From Oscillospiraceae bacterium (GTDB lineage Bacteria > Bacillota > Clostridia > Oscillospirales > Acutalibacteraceae), in the NCBI GenBank assembly GCA_031268095.1, contig JAIRXU010000017.1, positions 124,001-188,000 of the forward strand: a stretch of 64,000 nt of DNA, given 5' to 3'. The first letter of the stretch is position 1. Each line of letters starts with the position of its first letter. Positions 51,734 through 61,569 of the stretch are shown piece after piece. Under the pieces are notes generated by a model. The model did no database searches. It was not told where the DNA came from and was given only the letters and a program-made list of their open reading frames with translations. Made by a program: the position numbers and the translations under genes.

Positions 51734-51753
51734 GAGGCAACTGCCTCCGCGGG

Positions 51754-51781
51754 AAAAAAGAAGTCCCCTCTTCCGAGGGGA
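51754..51781 (-). terminator. Rho-independent terminator upstream of iolJ
   Basis: On the minus strand TCCCCTC, loop GGAA, GAGGGGA and then CTTC with six T. It ends the transcript of the 97-residue protein gene. Confidence 0.88.
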
Positions 51782-51793
51782 TCCGCTATGTTT

Positions 51794-52087
51794 TCATCCG
51801 TACCGCTCTTCCAGGAAATCTTCTACCAGATCCCGCACATGACACAGCGCGACGTCATTCTCGCGCAGCAGCCGTTCCAATTCCCGCGCTTCCGCTTCCT
51901 GTGTGCAAACGTCCTCCATAACCAGCAACGGATCGCCCTCCCCTGCGCCGCCGCCCCAGACCAGCAACTGATATCCCGCGCGAAGCTCGATCTTTTCCGC
52001 CGGATCTTCCCAGGCGCTGTCCGGATCCGGATACAATATTTTGCCGCAACAGAACACTAGCCGGCTATTTTGTTCGGTTTCTGTCAT
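51794..52087 (-). CDS. Small acidic protein of unknown function
   Basis: A 97-residue soluble protein, strongly acidic, with FCCGKILYPDPDSAW early and a helical end (EARELERLLRENDVALCHVRDLVEDFLEERYG). No family is recognised. ATG 52087 follows AGGGGGAG and the gene has its own promoter and terminator, so it is a single-gene unit. Confidence 0.65.
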   Translation of the reverse strand: MTETEQNSRLVFCCGKILYPDPDSAWEDPAEKIELRAGYQLLVWGGGAGEGDPLLVMEDVCTQEAEARELERLLRENDVALCHVRDLVEDFLEERYG

Positions 52088-52138
52088 AATTTGTCTCCCC
52101 CTTGTTGTTTGTTTCCAGCGGATTTTAATTCCACCTCT

Positions 52139-52167
52139 ATTATGTGACATTTTGGATCTATTGGCAA
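52139..52167 (-). promoter_or_regulatory. Promoter of the 97-residue protein gene
   Basis: On the minus strand TTGCCA, a 17-base spacer and CATAAT. Confidence 0.6.
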
Positions 52168-52246
52168 TACCATTATGGTTTATTTTGTATTGACAATTTT
52201 TTCCTTCGCTAGGTGCGGTGGATTTTGTCGTTGCCGCTCCGTCTGC

Positions 52247-52717
52247 TTAACGCCGACGCACCGGCCGGTTGGCAGCAAATATTCCTCCCAGCCCACCACT
52301 TATTAATTGCACCAAAAGCAATATTATTGCATGAATTCCCGCGCCGCCGCGCACAGCGATCAGCGATGCGCCCAGCAGGCAGAGGTAGAGGGGCAGCACC
52401 GTCAGGACGCCCATGACCAGCCCCTGCCGCCGGGTGGGCCGCACCCCCAAATACCCTGCGACTCCGGCAGAAAATCCCGCCGCCGGAATGGATACCAGCG
52501 GAAGCAGCCGCTGCGAAAGATCCGTCCGCAGGCAAACGCCCGCCGCCACCAGCAGCAGCACGAAAAATACCCCCGCGCCGACGGCACTGCAAAGCAAAAT
52601 CCGGCGCACCAGCATGACCCAACTGAGCTGTGCTGTTTCCCCCTGCCGATTTTGCCGCGTCTGCCGCGATTTTTTGTGACCGTTATGCCCATTGTGCCCG
52701 CCGTCTTTGCCGTGCAT
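52247..52717 (-). CDS. TIGR04086-type membrane protein
   Basis: A 156-residue protein with a histidine- and glycine-rich start (GGHNGHNGHKK), a basic stretch, then four membrane segments. This layout and the position next to yajC match a clostridial membrane protein family of unknown function. ATG 52717 is chosen because GGAAGGG precedes it; an upstream ATG at 52762 falls in the yajC terminator hairpin. Confidence 0.7.
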   Translation of the reverse strand: MHGKDGGHNGHNGHKKSRQTRQNRQGETAQLSWVMLVRRILLCSAVGAGVFFVLLLVAAGVCLRTDLSQRLLPLVSIPAAGFSAGVAGYLGVRPTRRQGLVMGVLTVLPLYLCLLGASLIAVRGGAGIHAIILLLVQLISGGLGGIFAANRPVRRR

Positions 52718-52744
52718 CGCCGACCATCCCTTCCCAAACAATAT

Positions 52745-52777
52745 AAAAACCACACGCCCCATTGATATGAGGCGTGT
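52745..52777 (-). terminator. Rho-independent terminator after yajC
   Basis: On the minus strand ACACGCC, a 12-base loop and GGCGTGT followed by GGTTTTTAT. Confidence 0.7.
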
Positions 52778-52828
52778 TCTGAAAATATGCTAATCACGGA
52801 CGGGAAAGCGCGGCCCCAGGCGGGATCC

Positions 52829-53281
52829 TCACTCTTCGTCTTCTTTGTTCTTCTTGCTCTTCTTGCGCTGCTTGCCGCTGGCCTCCAGCTTCGCGGCCTG
52901 AGCTTCCGCCTGGGCCTTCTTGGCGGCCTCGCGTTCCTCCTGGAGCTTCTCCTGCTGGGTATTGTTGACCCCTACAGCGGAACGGGTAATGCGCAGCTTG
53001 GTGCGGTCCGCGCCGGTCTCCAGAATCAGGCTGTCTTCCTTCACCGTCACCACCCGGCCCATGATCCCGCCGATGGTCGTGATCTCGTCGCCGATCTGGA
53101 GGTTATCCCGCATGGCCTGCTCTTCTTTTTGGCGCTTCTTCTGCGGCCGGATCATGGTGAGATACATCACACCGATCATGACCGCCATCAGCAGAATCAT
53201 CTGCCAGCCGCCGCCCTTCGACCCCTCAGCGGTACTCCCCGCGGCGCCGCTCGCAGACGACAATAACGCAATCCAATTCAT
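52829..53281 (-). CDS. yajC: Preprotein translocase subunit YajC
   Basis: Small accessory membrane protein of the Sec translocase. One membrane segment (MILLMAVMIGVMYLTMI) is followed by the typical RPQKKRQKEEQAMRDNLQIGDEITTIGGIMGRV. The 150 residues include a long lysine- and glutamate-rich C-terminal extension (~95-150). ATG 53281 follows AAGGAGAGG. Confidence 0.95.
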   Translation of the reverse strand: MNWIALLSSASGAAGSTAEGSKGGGWQMILLMAVMIGVMYLTMIRPQKKRQKEEQAMRDNLQIGDEITTIGGIMGRVVTVKEDSLILETGADRTKLRITRSAVGVNNTQQEKLQEEREAAKKAQAEAQAAKLEASGKQRKKSKKNKEDEE

Positions 53282-53339
53282 GAAACCTCTCCTTACTTTT
53301 TCGTTGCCGCTATTCCTAGCGCACATCTTTGATCATGCT

Positions 53340-53368
53340 ATTATACCGCGTTTTCGCGGCGGATGCAA
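53340..53368 (-). promoter_or_regulatory. Vegetative promoter of yajC with palindromic spacer
   Basis: On the minus strand TTGCAT, a 17-base spacer and a perfect TATAAT. The spacer holds the inverted repeat CCGCG-AAAA-CGCGG. Confidence 0.78.
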
Positions 53369-53414
53369 GGCTTTTTTGACAAATGCGGCGTACAAATCCC
53401 GCCAAGGACGAAAT

Positions 53415-55721
53415 TTACAGATTGTTCAAAATCTGCATCCGCTCCCCTTGATAGTAGACTTCTGTCCCGTCCGTATCCCCTTCCAGGGCGCACTTGGTCA
53501 GCTTCCCGCCGCGCCAGGCAAGGGATACGCGGAGGTTGCCGTGCGCCCGCAGACCGCTGACGCTGCCGTCCGGCCAGCCGGCAGGCAGGGCGGGGAGCAG
53601 CAAGAGACGGCGGCCGTCGGATTGCAGCAGCATTTCGTTGATCCCGCTAACCGCGCCGAAGTTGCCGTCGATCTGGAACGGCGGATGGGCGTCGAACAGG
53701 TTCGGGTACGTTCCGCCGCCGTTGGTCATGTTGAAGCCGGTGCTCGCGGCCGGACGCAACTGCATTTCCAGCAGACGCAGGGCATGATCTCCGTCCCGCA
53801 GCCGAGCCCAGAAATTGATCTTCCAGCCGAGGGACCAGCCGGTCCCCTCGTCCCCCCGGATCTCCAGCGTCCGCCGGGCCGCCCGGGCCAACGCGGGGGT
53901 GCGGTCTGGGTCGATCAACCGGGCAGGGTGCAAGGCCAAGAGATGGGAGACGTGGCGGTGATGCACTTCCACTTCCTCATGTTCCGTGTCCCACTCCAGC
54001 AGCTGCCCCTGGGAACCGACCTCGAACGGCCGCAGGCGAGGCAGCGCGGCCCCAATTCGCCTGGAAAAGTCGTCGTCAATTTCCAGCAGGGCGAAACACT
54101 CTTGCAGCCGCCCGAACAGGTCCTTTGTGATTCCCATGCTGATGGTGCTGGTTTTCGCCAAAGCGAGGGTCTCTCCCTGGTATAGGAAGCGGTTTTCCGG
54201 GGAGGTGGAAGGTCCGATCACAAGGTGACCCTCCCCGTCTTCCACCAACAGCGCCAGTAGGAATTCCGCCGCCTTTCGGAGAATGGGATATGCGGTGTCC
54301 CGCAGAAACGCGGAATCCTTGGTGTAGGCGTAGTGCTCCCAGAGCTGGCCACACAGCCACGCGCCGCACAGCGGGAAGAACGACCAGCAGGCATTTCCCT
54401 GGGACGGGGCGCAAAAACGCCAGATGTCCTGGTTATGGTGCACAGCGAAGCCGGGCGCGCCGTAGTGAACCCGGGCGACGTCCTCCCCCGCCTCGGCCAG
54501 TTCTCCGAGCATCCGGACCAGCGGCTCGTCTAACTCCGCCAGCCCGGCGGCCAGCAGCGGCCAGTAGTTCATTTCTGTATTGATATTGGTCGTATAGTTG
54601 CTGAACCAGGGCGGATCCATCTGGTCGTTCCAGATTCCCTGAAGCGTCATCGGCTGGGTGCCGGGGCGGCTGCTCGCGATGGCCAGGTAACGCCCGTAGT
54701 TATACAGCAACACGGGCAGGGACGGGTCCGCCTTGTTTTGCTGGAAGGCGGTCAGCCGCTGATCCGTCGGCAGCGCGGCGTCCTCTTCGCTTCCGCCCTC
54801 CAGCTGCAGAACCACCCGGTCGTAGAACTCCCTGTAGTCCGCCAAGTGCGCCGCCCGGGCAGTCTCGTACTCCCCGGAGAAACCCTCCAGGCGCGCCATC
54901 AACGACCGTTGGTATTCCTTTCCCTCTAAAAAAGGATGCTTGTTCCAGCCGGCAAAGCTCGTCTCGCAGGAAAAATACAGGGTAACTTCCGTCGCGTTTT
55001 GCATTCGCAGAAAATCTCCCGCAGCAATTTCCCCGTCGGAAAAGGCGCGAAGTCCCGCGAGGAACTGGATTCCCCGGCGCGCCGGGTCGTCGAAATACTG
55101 GTGGGGCTCGTCCGGGCGGTCATAGTCCCGGGCCACCAGGTATGCCCCCGGGCATTCGCCATGCAGCAGGAGGCAGCCGGGCGGCGGATTCCCGGACACT
55201 GCTTGGGATTTCAGCCGCGTCGTCAGGCTGACCTCGCAGGCAAAGGGTCGGTCGGCAGTGAGGCGCAGGACCAGCGCCTGCGCCGGAAACGAGGCAAAGC
55301 ATTCCCGGCGGAACGCCGTCCCGCCCTGGCGGTACGCAACAAAGGCCGTGGCGGTGGAAAGATCTAAGCCCCGGCTGTAATCGCTGATCTCCCCGGCCGC
55401 ATCAAAGGCGACGGTCAGCTCGCCGAGAGGCAGATACGCTTCGCAATGGGTGGACTGGAATTTCTCGCTTTCGACCAACTGCGACGCGGCGGCGAGGTCC
55501 CCTGCCATCGCCAGCTCCCGCGCCCGCCGGAAGAGGTCCGCCGCGCCGGGTACGGTCTTTCCACCCGGGAGACCGGACCAGATCTCGTCGTGGTTGAGGG
55601 CGATGCGCTCCCCCTCCGCCCCGCCGTACATCATGCCGCCCAGGTGCCCGCTGCCAACCGGCAGCGCCTGGATCCATCGCTGCGCCGGCTGATCGTACCA
55701 AAGAAGATGCTCGTTGGCCAT
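53415..55721 (-). CDS. Alpha-L-fucosidase, glycoside hydrolase family 95
   Basis: A 768-residue intracellular enzyme (no signal peptide); the family releases alpha-1,2-linked L-fucose, and some members act on galactose. Domain order is the N-terminal beta domain ([23 protein letters not shown]), a helical barrel with [26 protein letters not shown] holding the catalytic asparagines, HHNQDIWRF, and [15 protein letters not shown] near the end. ATG 55721 follows AGGGGGA. It is divergent from the phosphoesterase gene. Confidence 0.93.
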   Translation of the reverse strand: MANEHLLWYDQPAQRWIQALPVGSGHLGGMMYGGAEGERIALNHDEIWSGLPGGKTVPGAADLFRRARELAMAGDLAAASQLVESEKFQSTHCEAYLPLGELTVAFDAAGEISDYSRGLDLSTATAFVAYRQGGTAFRRECFASFPAQALVLRLTADRPFACEVSLTTRLKSQAVSGNPPPGCLLLHGECPGAYLVARDYDRPDEPHQYFDDPARRGIQFLAGLRAFSDGEIAAGDFLRMQNATEVTLYFSCETSFAGWNKHPFLEGKEYQRSLMARLEGFSGEYETARAAHLADYREFYDRVVLQLEGGSEEDAALPTDQRLTAFQQNKADPSLPVLLYNYGRYLAIASSRPGTQPMTLQGIWNDQMDPPWFSNYTTNINTEMNYWPLLAAGLAELDEPLVRMLGELAEAGEDVARVHYGAPGFAVHHNQDIWRFCAPSQGNACWSFFPLCGAWLCGQLWEHYAYTKDSAFLRDTAYPILRKAAEFLLALLVEDGEGHLVIGPSTSPENRFLYQGETLALAKTSTISMGITKDLFGRLQECFALLEIDDDFSRRIGAALPRLRPFEVGSQGQLLEWDTEHEEVEVHHRHVSHLLALHPARLIDPDRTPALARAARRTLEIRGDEGTGWSLGWKINFWARLRDGDHALRLLEMQLRPAASTGFNMTNGGGTYPNLFDAHPPFQIDGNFGAVSGINEMLLQSDGRRLLLLPALPAGWPDGSVSGLRAHGNLRVSLAWRGGKLTKCALEGDTDGTEVYYQGERMQILNNL

Positions 55722-55764
55722 GTCAAAATTTCCCCCTGTCAAAAAATAGCTTACCAGTTTGCCT

Positions 55765-55793
55765 ATTGTACCATAAACGGGCGCAGGATGCAA
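55765..55793 (-). promoter_or_regulatory. Promoter of the GH95 fucosidase gene
   Basis: On the minus strand TTGCAT, a 17-base spacer and TACAAT. Confidence 0.7.
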
Positions 55794-55844
55794 GAGCGTT
55801 TTCGGGGAAGCGGGGTGCGGAATGCATCTTCTTTTAAACTTCTC

Positions 55845-55873
55845 TTGCGTCCCGCCCAAAAATCTGCTATCAT
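55845..55873 (+). promoter_or_regulatory. Promoter of the metallophosphoesterase gene
   Basis: TTGCGT (55845-55850), a 17-base spacer and TATCAT (55868-55873). It is back-to-back with the fucosidase promoter 50 bases away. Confidence 0.65.
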
Positions 55874-55908
55874 AGACGTATTGCTTCCAGTAACAGGAGG
55901 GTGACGCC

Positions 55909-57540
55909 ATGTTTTACGCCAACGAAAAGCCGGACCGGGGATCCACTTCCGCGCCGGATCATATCATGCTCAGCATCTCAGGCGACGCGAAAACCAGCAT
56001 GACCGTCAGCTGGCGCAGCAGCGCGGAGATTCCGGCGGGGTATGTCCTGCTGCGTGAAGCCGGCAAAGAGGACTGGCGGCGGGCCGAGGCGGCAAGCGAG
56101 GTTCTGCGCAGCGACATCGACGTAAGCCGGTTCTATTGGGCGGCCTTAACGGGTCTGCACCCGGGGACACAGTACGAGTACACCGTCGGTTCGGCGGACT
56201 GCCGCGGCGGGCCGTTCTTTTTCGAAACAGAGCCGGAGAACCTGACCCGTTTCCGGTTCCTGCTGCTTTCTGACCCGCAGCAAAACCAACCTTGGGATTC
56301 TCCGAGCTACGAAACGCCCCGCCGGGTCATCCGGCAGGCCCTGGCAGCCTATCCCGACATTCGTTTTCTTCTCTCCTGCGGTGACAACTGCGACAACGGC
56401 CAAAACGAACTGCAATGGAACGGGATGTTTTCGGGCCTTGCCGGGATCATCGAGGGCCTGCCTTGGATGATGGCCACCGGCAACCACGACAACCGGGGCT
56501 ATTTGACCTACCTTCCGGAACCGCTCGGGAAATTCTACCTCGAGCACGCGGACTTCTTTGACGCGCAATTCGCCCGGTCATATCCCCAAAACGGCCCGGA
56601 AGGCTACCGGGGAGAAAATTACTCGTTTGATTATGGCAGCGCCCACTTCACGGTTCTGGGCATCAACGCGCCGGAAACGGTAGCGGACTGGGCGTATGAG
56701 GACCTCCGGCATACCCGCCAGCGCTGGAAGCTGGGCGTGTATCATTTCCCGCTGTATCCCCTGATGCCCGAGGGGGAGAACGGCGGCGGCTTCGCCCGGC
56801 TGCGCAAACCGATCGAACAGGGGCGGCTGGATGTGCTCTTTTCCGGCCATGCTCACGCCTTTGCCCGGACCTTCCCGCTGCTGCGGGACGAGCTTTTCGA
56901 CCGTCCGTCCCAAGGGGTGGTGCACTATACCGTCGGCAATGCCGGAAGAAACAGCTACATTTCCAACGCCCGCAAGGTCTGGCACAGCGCCTATTACCAG
57001 CAGGAGGAACCTCTGTCCATGGTCTGCCTGGCAGAGATCGACGGGGACCGGCTGACCGTCACGGCGCTGCTGGAGGACGGCCGCACGGCGGACTTTTTCC
57101 GGCTGGACAAAACTGCGGACGAGATCTTTCCCCCGGCCCTGCCCCCCGTCTTCCGCCGCCCGCGCCTGGCCTTCAAGGGCGACCTGCTGGAACTCGGGGC
57201 CCGGGGCGTCGCGCCGCAGGAGAGGGAAGACCGCTGGTTTGTCCCCGCCGGCCCTCTGATCCAGCACATTGGCGGAACCGTAACGAAGGAACCGGGCCGC
57301 GTGACCGTAACCGCCTACGACCGCACGGCGCAGTTCTCTGAGGGCAGCGCGGCGGCGCTGGTGGACGGCGCGGCCTTCCCGCTGACGGGGACGGTTTTCC
57401 GGGGTGACCGGGGGCAGCTCTACACCGCAGCGGAGGACCTTTGCGTTATCTTTGGCATGGAGTATCAATATGCCGCCCGGAACAATTATCTGAATTTCGA
57501 TCATCCGTCGGAAAACATCGTCCTTTCGGCGCAGCCATAA
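55909..57540 (+). CDS. Purple-acid-phosphatase-like metallophosphoesterase
   Basis: A 543-residue protein without an obvious signal peptide. Residues ~15-110 form a fibronectin-type-III-like domain (SMTVSWRSS...[13 protein letters not shown]), as in purple acid phosphatases. The calcineurin-like domain shows [26 protein letters not shown] and [10 protein letters not shown]-terminal segment (~425-540) resembles the copper-amine-oxidase-like surface domain. Substrate unknown. AGGAGGGTGA precedes the ATG. Pairing with a fucosidase by divergent promoters hints at common control. Confidence 0.85.
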   Translation: MFYANEKPDRGSTSAPDHIMLSISGDAKTSMTVSWRSSAEIPAGYVLLREAGKEDWRRAEAASEVLRSDIDVSRFYWAALTGLHPGTQYEYTVGSADCRGGPFFFETEPENLTRFRFLLLSDPQQNQPWDSPSYETPRRVIRQALAAYPDIRFLLSCGDNCDNGQNELQWNGMFSGLAGIIEGLPWMMATGNHDNRGYLTYLPEPLGKFYLEHADFFDAQFARSYPQNGPEGYRGENYSFDYGSAHFTVLGINAPETVADWAYEDLRHTRQRWKLGVYHFPLYPLMPEGENGGGFARLRKPIEQGRLDVLFSGHAHAFARTFPLLRDELFDRPSQGVVHYTVGNAGRNSYISNARKVWHSAYYQQEEPLSMVCLAEIDGDRLTVTALLEDGRTADFFRLDKTADEIFPPALPPVFRRPRLAFKGDLLELGARGVAPQEREDRWFVPAGPLIQHIGGTVTKEPGRVTVTAYDRTAQFSEGSAAALVDGAAFPLTGTVFRGDRGQLYTAAEDLCVIFGMEYQYAARNNYLNFDHPSENIVLSAQP

Positions 57541-57544
57541 AAAA

Positions 57545-57575
57545 AACCGGCTTGGGGCGCCCCGCCAAGCCGGTT
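57545..57575. terminator. Bidirectional rho-independent terminator
   Basis: AACCGGCTTGG pairs with CCAAGCCGGTT; six A precede and T-rich sequence follows. It separates the converging phosphoesterase gene and nagB. Confidence 0.88.
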
Positions 57576-57578
57576 CGT

Positions 57579-58307
57579 TTATTTTCGGAGCAGCGCCGCC
57601 GCCTGGGGATCCAGGTAAACCTGAACGTCCGGATGCTGGCGCAGGGCCGTGGCCGGGCAGCGGGGAGACATCTCCCCTTCCAGCATGATCTTGACCGCAT
57701 CCGCCTTCGCGCCGCCGGTGGCAATCAGCACAATCTGGCGGGCCCGGAGGATCGCGCCGACCCCCATCGTCATGGCGTAGCGCGGCATGGGGATATCGTC
57801 GAAATAGATGGAATTTGCCGCGATGGTGCTGCCGGTCAGGGCCGTCTTGTAACTTTCGGCGGTAAAATTCTCAGCAGGCTCGTTGAAGCCGATGTGTCCG
57901 TTGCGCCCGATGCCCAACAGCTGGATATCAATTCCTCCGGCCTTTTCGATGGCCAGGCGGTAACGCTCGCTCTCGGCGAATTCGTCTTCCGCGTTGCCGT
58001 TGAGGAAGCCGGTGTTTTCCGGCGGGAGATCGACCCAGGAAAACAGCTCCTGCCGCATAAAAGTATGGTAGCTGTTCTTGTGATCCTCTGGCAGGTCGCA
58101 GTATTCATCCAGGTTGAACGTCCGCACCCGGCGGAAACTGACCTCTCCGTTCCGGCAGCGCTCCGCCATGCGGCGGTACGCCGGGACGGGGCTGGCTCCT
58201 GTCGCCAGGCCCAGCACAGCGGCAGGCTTCTTCTGGACAAAGCGGCAAAACAGGTCGCCGACGGCCCGCCCGATGGCGGCTTCATCTTCCAGGACAAAAA
58301 TATTCAT
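57579..58307 (-). CDS. nagB: Glucosamine-6-phosphate deaminase
   Basis: Converts glucosamine-6-phosphate to fructose-6-phosphate and ammonia. LGLATGASPVPAYR is the phosphate loop, FNLDEYCDLPEDHKNSYHTFM the active-site block with its aspartate, and GIGRNGHIGFNEPAENF the catalytic histidine region. Length 242 residues. nagA is not adjacent. It starts 46 bases after tgt and is likely in its transcript. Confidence 0.96.
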   Translation of the reverse strand: MNIFVLEDEAAIGRAVGDLFCRFVQKKPAAVLGLATGASPVPAYRRMAERCRNGEVSFRRVRTFNLDEYCDLPEDHKNSYHTFMRQELFSWVDLPPENTGFLNGNAEDEFAESERYRLAIEKAGGIDIQLLGIGRNGHIGFNEPAENFTAESYKTALTGSTIAANSIYFDDIPMPRYAMTMGVGAILRARQIVLIATGGAKADAVKIMLEGEMSPRCPATALRQHPDVQVYLDPQAAALLRK

Positions 58308-58353
58308 TGATGTTCCCCCCGGTCAAAATTTCAAATTCACTATTGCTATCCGC

Positions 58354-59484
58354 TTATATCCGTCCGTCCAGCCGGTCCGCATGGGCGGCGCGGAACGCCT
58401 CAAACGTCCCCACCGCGATTTCTTCCCGGATCCGCTCCAGGAGGCGGTTGTAAAAAAACAAATTATGGATCACGCAAAGCCGCATCGCCAGCATTTCCCC
58501 GGCCTTGAACAGGTGACGCAGATAGGCGCGGGAGTGCCGCTGGCAGGTCGGGCAAGCGCACTGGGGATCGATGGGCCCTTCCTCCCGCTCGTATTTGGCA
58601 TTGTGGAGGTTGATAATCCCCGCCCAGGTATTGAGGTGCCCGTGGCGGGCGTTGCGGCTGGGCATCACGCAGTCGAACAGGTCAATCCCCCGGGCAACGG
58701 ATTCCAGGATATTCCCCGGCGTCCCGACGCCCATGAGATATCGGGGCTTGTCCGGCGGCATATGGGGTTCCACGCGGGAAATGATCCGGTACATATCCTC
58801 TTTCGGTTCCCCCACCGCCAGGCCTCCGATGGCATAGCCATCCAGGTCCAGCGCGCGAATCGCCTCCATGTTGCGTACCCGCAGTTCGTCGAAGGTACAG
58901 CCCTGGTTGATCCCAAAGAGGAGCTGCCGGGGATTGACGGCATCGTGCAAGGCGTTGCAGCGCGCCATTTCCTCCTGGCAGCGGACCAGCCAGCGCACCG
59001 TCCTGGCGCAGGAAGCTTCCGCGTAAGGCAGCTGCGCGGGATTGGCGACGCATTCGTCAAAGGCCATAGCGATGGTGGATCCCAGGTTCGACTGAATACG
59101 GACGCTCTCTTCCGGCCCCATGAACACCCGTGCGCCGCTGATGTGGGAGGCGAAGGTCACGCCCTCCTCCTTGATGTTGCGTAACTTTGCCAGAGAAAAC
59201 ACCTGGAACCCTCCGCTGTCGGTGAGGATTGGGCCGTTCCAGCCCGTGAAGCGCTGCAATCCCCCCAAGTCTCGGATGAGTTCATCCCCCGGGCGCAGAT
59301 GGAGATGATATGTATTGCACAGCATCACCTGGGTGCCCAGTTCTCGCAGATCGTAAGCGGACAGCGCTCCCTTGATCGCCCCGCAGGTGGCGACATTCAT
59401 GAAGCCAGGCGTCTGGATATCGCCATGGGGCGTAACGAACACCCCTCGACGGGCGTTTTTTTGCTGATGAGTCAAGCGGAACAT
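58354..59484 (-). CDS. tgt: tRNA-guanine transglycosylase
   Basis: Exchanges guanine 34 for the queuosine precursor in tRNAs with GUN anticodons. TPGFMNVATCGAIKG, LTDSGGFQVFSL with the catalytic aspartate, FDECVANPAQ, GGLAVGEPKEDMYRI and the zinc site CACPTC...H are all present. Length 376 residues. ATG 59484 has GAGGT before it. A consensus promoter lies upstream. Confidence 0.97.
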   Translation of the reverse strand: MFRLTHQQKNARRGVFVTPHGDIQTPGFMNVATCGAIKGALSAYDLRELGTQVMLCNTYHLHLRPGDELIRDLGGLQRFTGWNGPILTDSGGFQVFSLAKLRNIKEEGVTFASHISGARVFMGPEESVRIQSNLGSTIAMAFDECVANPAQLPYAEASCARTVRWLVRCQEEMARCNALHDAVNPRQLLFGINQGCTFDELRVRNMEAIRALDLDGYAIGGLAVGEPKEDMYRIISRVEPHMPPDKPRYLMGVGTPGNILESVARGIDLFDCVMPSRNARHGHLNTWAGIINLHNAKYEREEGPIDPQCACPTCQRHSRAYLRHLFKAGEMLAMRLCVIHNLFFYNRLLERIREEIAVGTFEAFRAAHADRLDGRI

Positions 59485-59517
59485 AACGTACCTCACGTCC
59501 ATGAAATAACAGTTGGC

Positions 59518-59546
59518 ATTATAGCACAAAAACAGAAGCGTGTCAA
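59518..59546 (-). promoter_or_regulatory. Consensus promoter of tgt
   Basis: On the minus strand a perfect TTGACA, a 17-base spacer and a perfect TATAAT. It is the strongest promoter match in the window. Confidence 0.9.
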
Positions 59547-59577
59547 ATGACTTTTCTCTGGTATTTTCCCGCGTGGT

Positions 59578-59587
59578 GTGATATAAT
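59578..59587 (+). promoter_or_regulatory. Extended -10 promoter of the 331-residue protein gene
   Basis: TGA followed by TATAAT (59582-59587) with only a weak -35 (TGGTAT at 59559-59564), about 33 bases before the start codon. Confidence 0.5.
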
Positions 59588-59619
59588 GCTGCTATCAAGA
59601 ATCATGGAGGATGTTTTTT

Positions 59620-60615
59620 ATGGAGCAAACCATCTACGGCAGGCAAGTCAGGAAAAGCCGGACCATCCTGCTGCTCCGCGTCGCGGCGGGTGTGCTGCTG
59701 TTTGCCCTCGGCGTGACGCTGACGGTTGTGCACAGCCGCCAGGTCGAATCCCGGCGCGCGGACCTTGCGGCGCGGGACGCAGACAGCCTCCCCGCCGGGA
59801 CGCTAGCAAAAATAACCAGCGGCGGCTTTGAATACTCCGGTATCTATGATTTCAAAAACGGCAAGCGGGACAAACCAACGGCTTATTACTATTTCGTCCT
59901 CCAAGGAGACCGGTTCGTTGTTGTACGCAGTCCGCGGAATTACACAGACGAGATCGGAGATTCCGGCCGCCCGGACCGCACGTTTTCCGGCCGGCTAGCA
60001 GCTGATCCGGACCGGGAACTGTTCGTCGAAGCACTGGCAGACCTCTACGACCTGCCGGAAGAGGAGGCGGACGCGGCGCTCCGCGTCCATATCCTCGGCG
60101 CGGAAGGGAAGCAGGACGACGCCCTCTGGTTTCTGATCTGCATTCCCGGAATCCTGCTGGCGGCGTTCAACGGCAACAGCCTGCGCGGCCGCCGGAAGCT
60201 AGAGGAACGGATGGCGGCCTTCGGTGATCCGGCGTTTGCGGCGCAGCAATTCGAGCGGGAAGCCCGGGACGGACAGCGGGAGGACTTTGATAAACTCACC
60301 CTGACGGAGCATTGGCTCTTCAGCCGCGCGGCGGACAATACCTTCCTCTTTCCCCTGCGCGAGATTGTCTGGATGCACAAGACCGTCACCCAGCACCGCA
60401 CCAATGGTATCCCCACTGGCAAAACCTACAGCCTGAGCGTTTACTTCAGCGACGGCGGCAGCCACACCTTCCCCGCCAGCAAAGGCGGCGTGGACCGGGT
60501 TCAGGAAGCCTTCGCCCGCCGCTGCCCCGGCGCCCTCGTTGGGTTTTCCCCGGAACTGGAGGCCGACTGGAAAAAGGACCCGCAGCAAGTGATCCGCAGC
60601 ATCCGGAAATCCTAA
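59620..60615 (+). CDS. Membrane protein of unknown function
   Basis: A 331-residue protein. A membrane segment (~18-38, LLLRVAAGVLLFALGVTLTVV) leads to an outside domain of ~130 residues, a second segment lies at ~170-190 (ALWFLICIPGILLAAF), and the cytoplasmic C-terminus has a beta-rich PH-like pattern (LTEHWLFSRAADNTFLFPLREIVWMHK...TYSLSVYFSDGG). No family is recognised. ATG 59620 has GGAGG nine bases upstream. Confidence 0.65.
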   Translation: MEQTIYGRQVRKSRTILLLRVAAGVLLFALGVTLTVVHSRQVESRRADLAARDADSLPAGTLAKITSGGFEYSGIYDFKNGKRDKPTAYYYFVLQGDRFVVVRSPRNYTDEIGDSGRPDRTFSGRLAADPDRELFVEALADLYDLPEEEADAALRVHILGAEGKQDDALWFLICIPGILLAAFNGNSLRGRRKLEERMAAFGDPAFAAQQFEREARDGQREDFDKLTLTEHWLFSRAADNTFLFPLREIVWMHKTVTQHRTNGIPTGKTYSLSVYFSDGGSHTFPASKGGVDRVQEAFARRCPGALVGFSPELEADWKKDPQQVIRSIRKS

Positions 60616-60647
60616 ATTAATTATTCGTGCAGCATTGGAGGTATCCT

Positions 60648-61457
60648 ATGGCAATTCGCAGACTGGACCATGCCTTGGCGCTGGCGGGACTGGGCTCCCG
60701 GAGAGAAGCGGCAGCACTGGCGCGGTCTGGGGCAGTGACCGTGAACGGCGTCACTGCCCGGGCCGGAAGCCAGAAGATCGACACAGAGGGGGACAATGTC
60801 GCCGTCCGCGGTCAACTCCTGCGCCTGGCAGAGCATCGCTACCTGATGCTGCACAAACCCGCCGGGGTGATCAGCGCCTCCCGGGATCCGAAGACCGCCA
60901 CCGTCTTGGACCTCGTGCCTCCGGCGCTGCGGCAGCGGGACCTTTTCCCCGCTGGGCGGCTGGACAAAACCAGTACGGGGCTGCTGCTGGTCACCGACGA
61001 CGGCGCGCTGGCCCATGCTCTGCTCTCTCCCCGCAGGCATGTCGCCAAAACCTACCTCGTCACCCTCCGGGAGGAAGCAACGGAAGCGGACGCAGCGGCC
61101 TTTGCGGCGGGGATGCGCCTGCCCGCGTCAGAAGGCCATCCTCCGGCGGACTGCGGCCCGGCGGCACTGGAAATTTTACCTGAGCGCCAAACGCTGATGG
61201 TGCTGCGGGAAGGAAAATATCACCAAATCAGGCGGATGTTCGCCGCGCGCGGCAACGAGGTCCTGGCGCTGCACCGCATTGCCATGGGCCCCCTGCGGCT
61301 GGACGAACGCCTTGCCCCCGGAGAATGCCGGGAACTGACGGAGGGGGAAGTGACGGCGCTGCGGAATCCGGCGGAAGGAAAGCCGCAGGGCAACGTTTTG
61401 CCGAACGGCCTTCCGCAAAGCGATATTAGCGATATTAAAAATTTTCAACATTTTTGA
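60648..61457 (+). CDS. RsuA/RluB/RluF-family pseudouridine synthase
   Basis: A 269-residue rRNA pseudouridine synthase. The S4 domain (RLDHALALAGLGSRREAAALARSGAVTVNG) precedes the catalytic domain with PAGRLDKTSTGLLLVTDDG, where the aspartate is catalytic, and KYHQIRRMFAARG. ATG 60648 follows GGAGG. It begins 32 bases after the unknown membrane protein. Confidence 0.94.
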   Translation: MAIRRLDHALALAGLGSRREAAALARSGAVTVNGVTARAGSQKIDTEGDNVAVRGQLLRLAEHRYLMLHKPAGVISASRDPKTATVLDLVPPALRQRDLFPAGRLDKTSTGLLLVTDDGALAHALLSPRRHVAKTYLVTLREEATEADAAAFAAGMRLPASEGHPPADCGPAALEILPERQTLMVLREGKYHQIRRMFAARGNEVLALHRIAMGPLRLDERLAPGECRELTEGEVTALRNPAEGKPQGNVLPNGLPQSDISDIKNFQHF

Positions 61458-61483
61458 AGTATCCTGTCCCGCCGCCCCGTTAT
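61455..61483 (+). promoter_or_regulatory. Possible ECF-type autoregulated promoter
   Basis: TGAAGT (61455-61460), a 17-base spacer and CGTTAT (61478-61483), resembling the TGAAAC...CGTC pattern used by many ECF sigma factors, directly before the ECF factor gene. Confidence 0.4.
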
Positions 61484-61569
61484 AGTGAATGACGAGCTCG
61501 CATACATACCGCCGGCACGGCCATTGGCCCGGCTGGGCAGAGGGGGGGAGGACCATTGATAGGGACGCC

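Noticed and set aside
52200..52246. Further copy of the repeat family (CCTTCGCTAGGTGCGGTGG)
   Set aside because: The likeness to the 22.8 kb units is short and could be chance.
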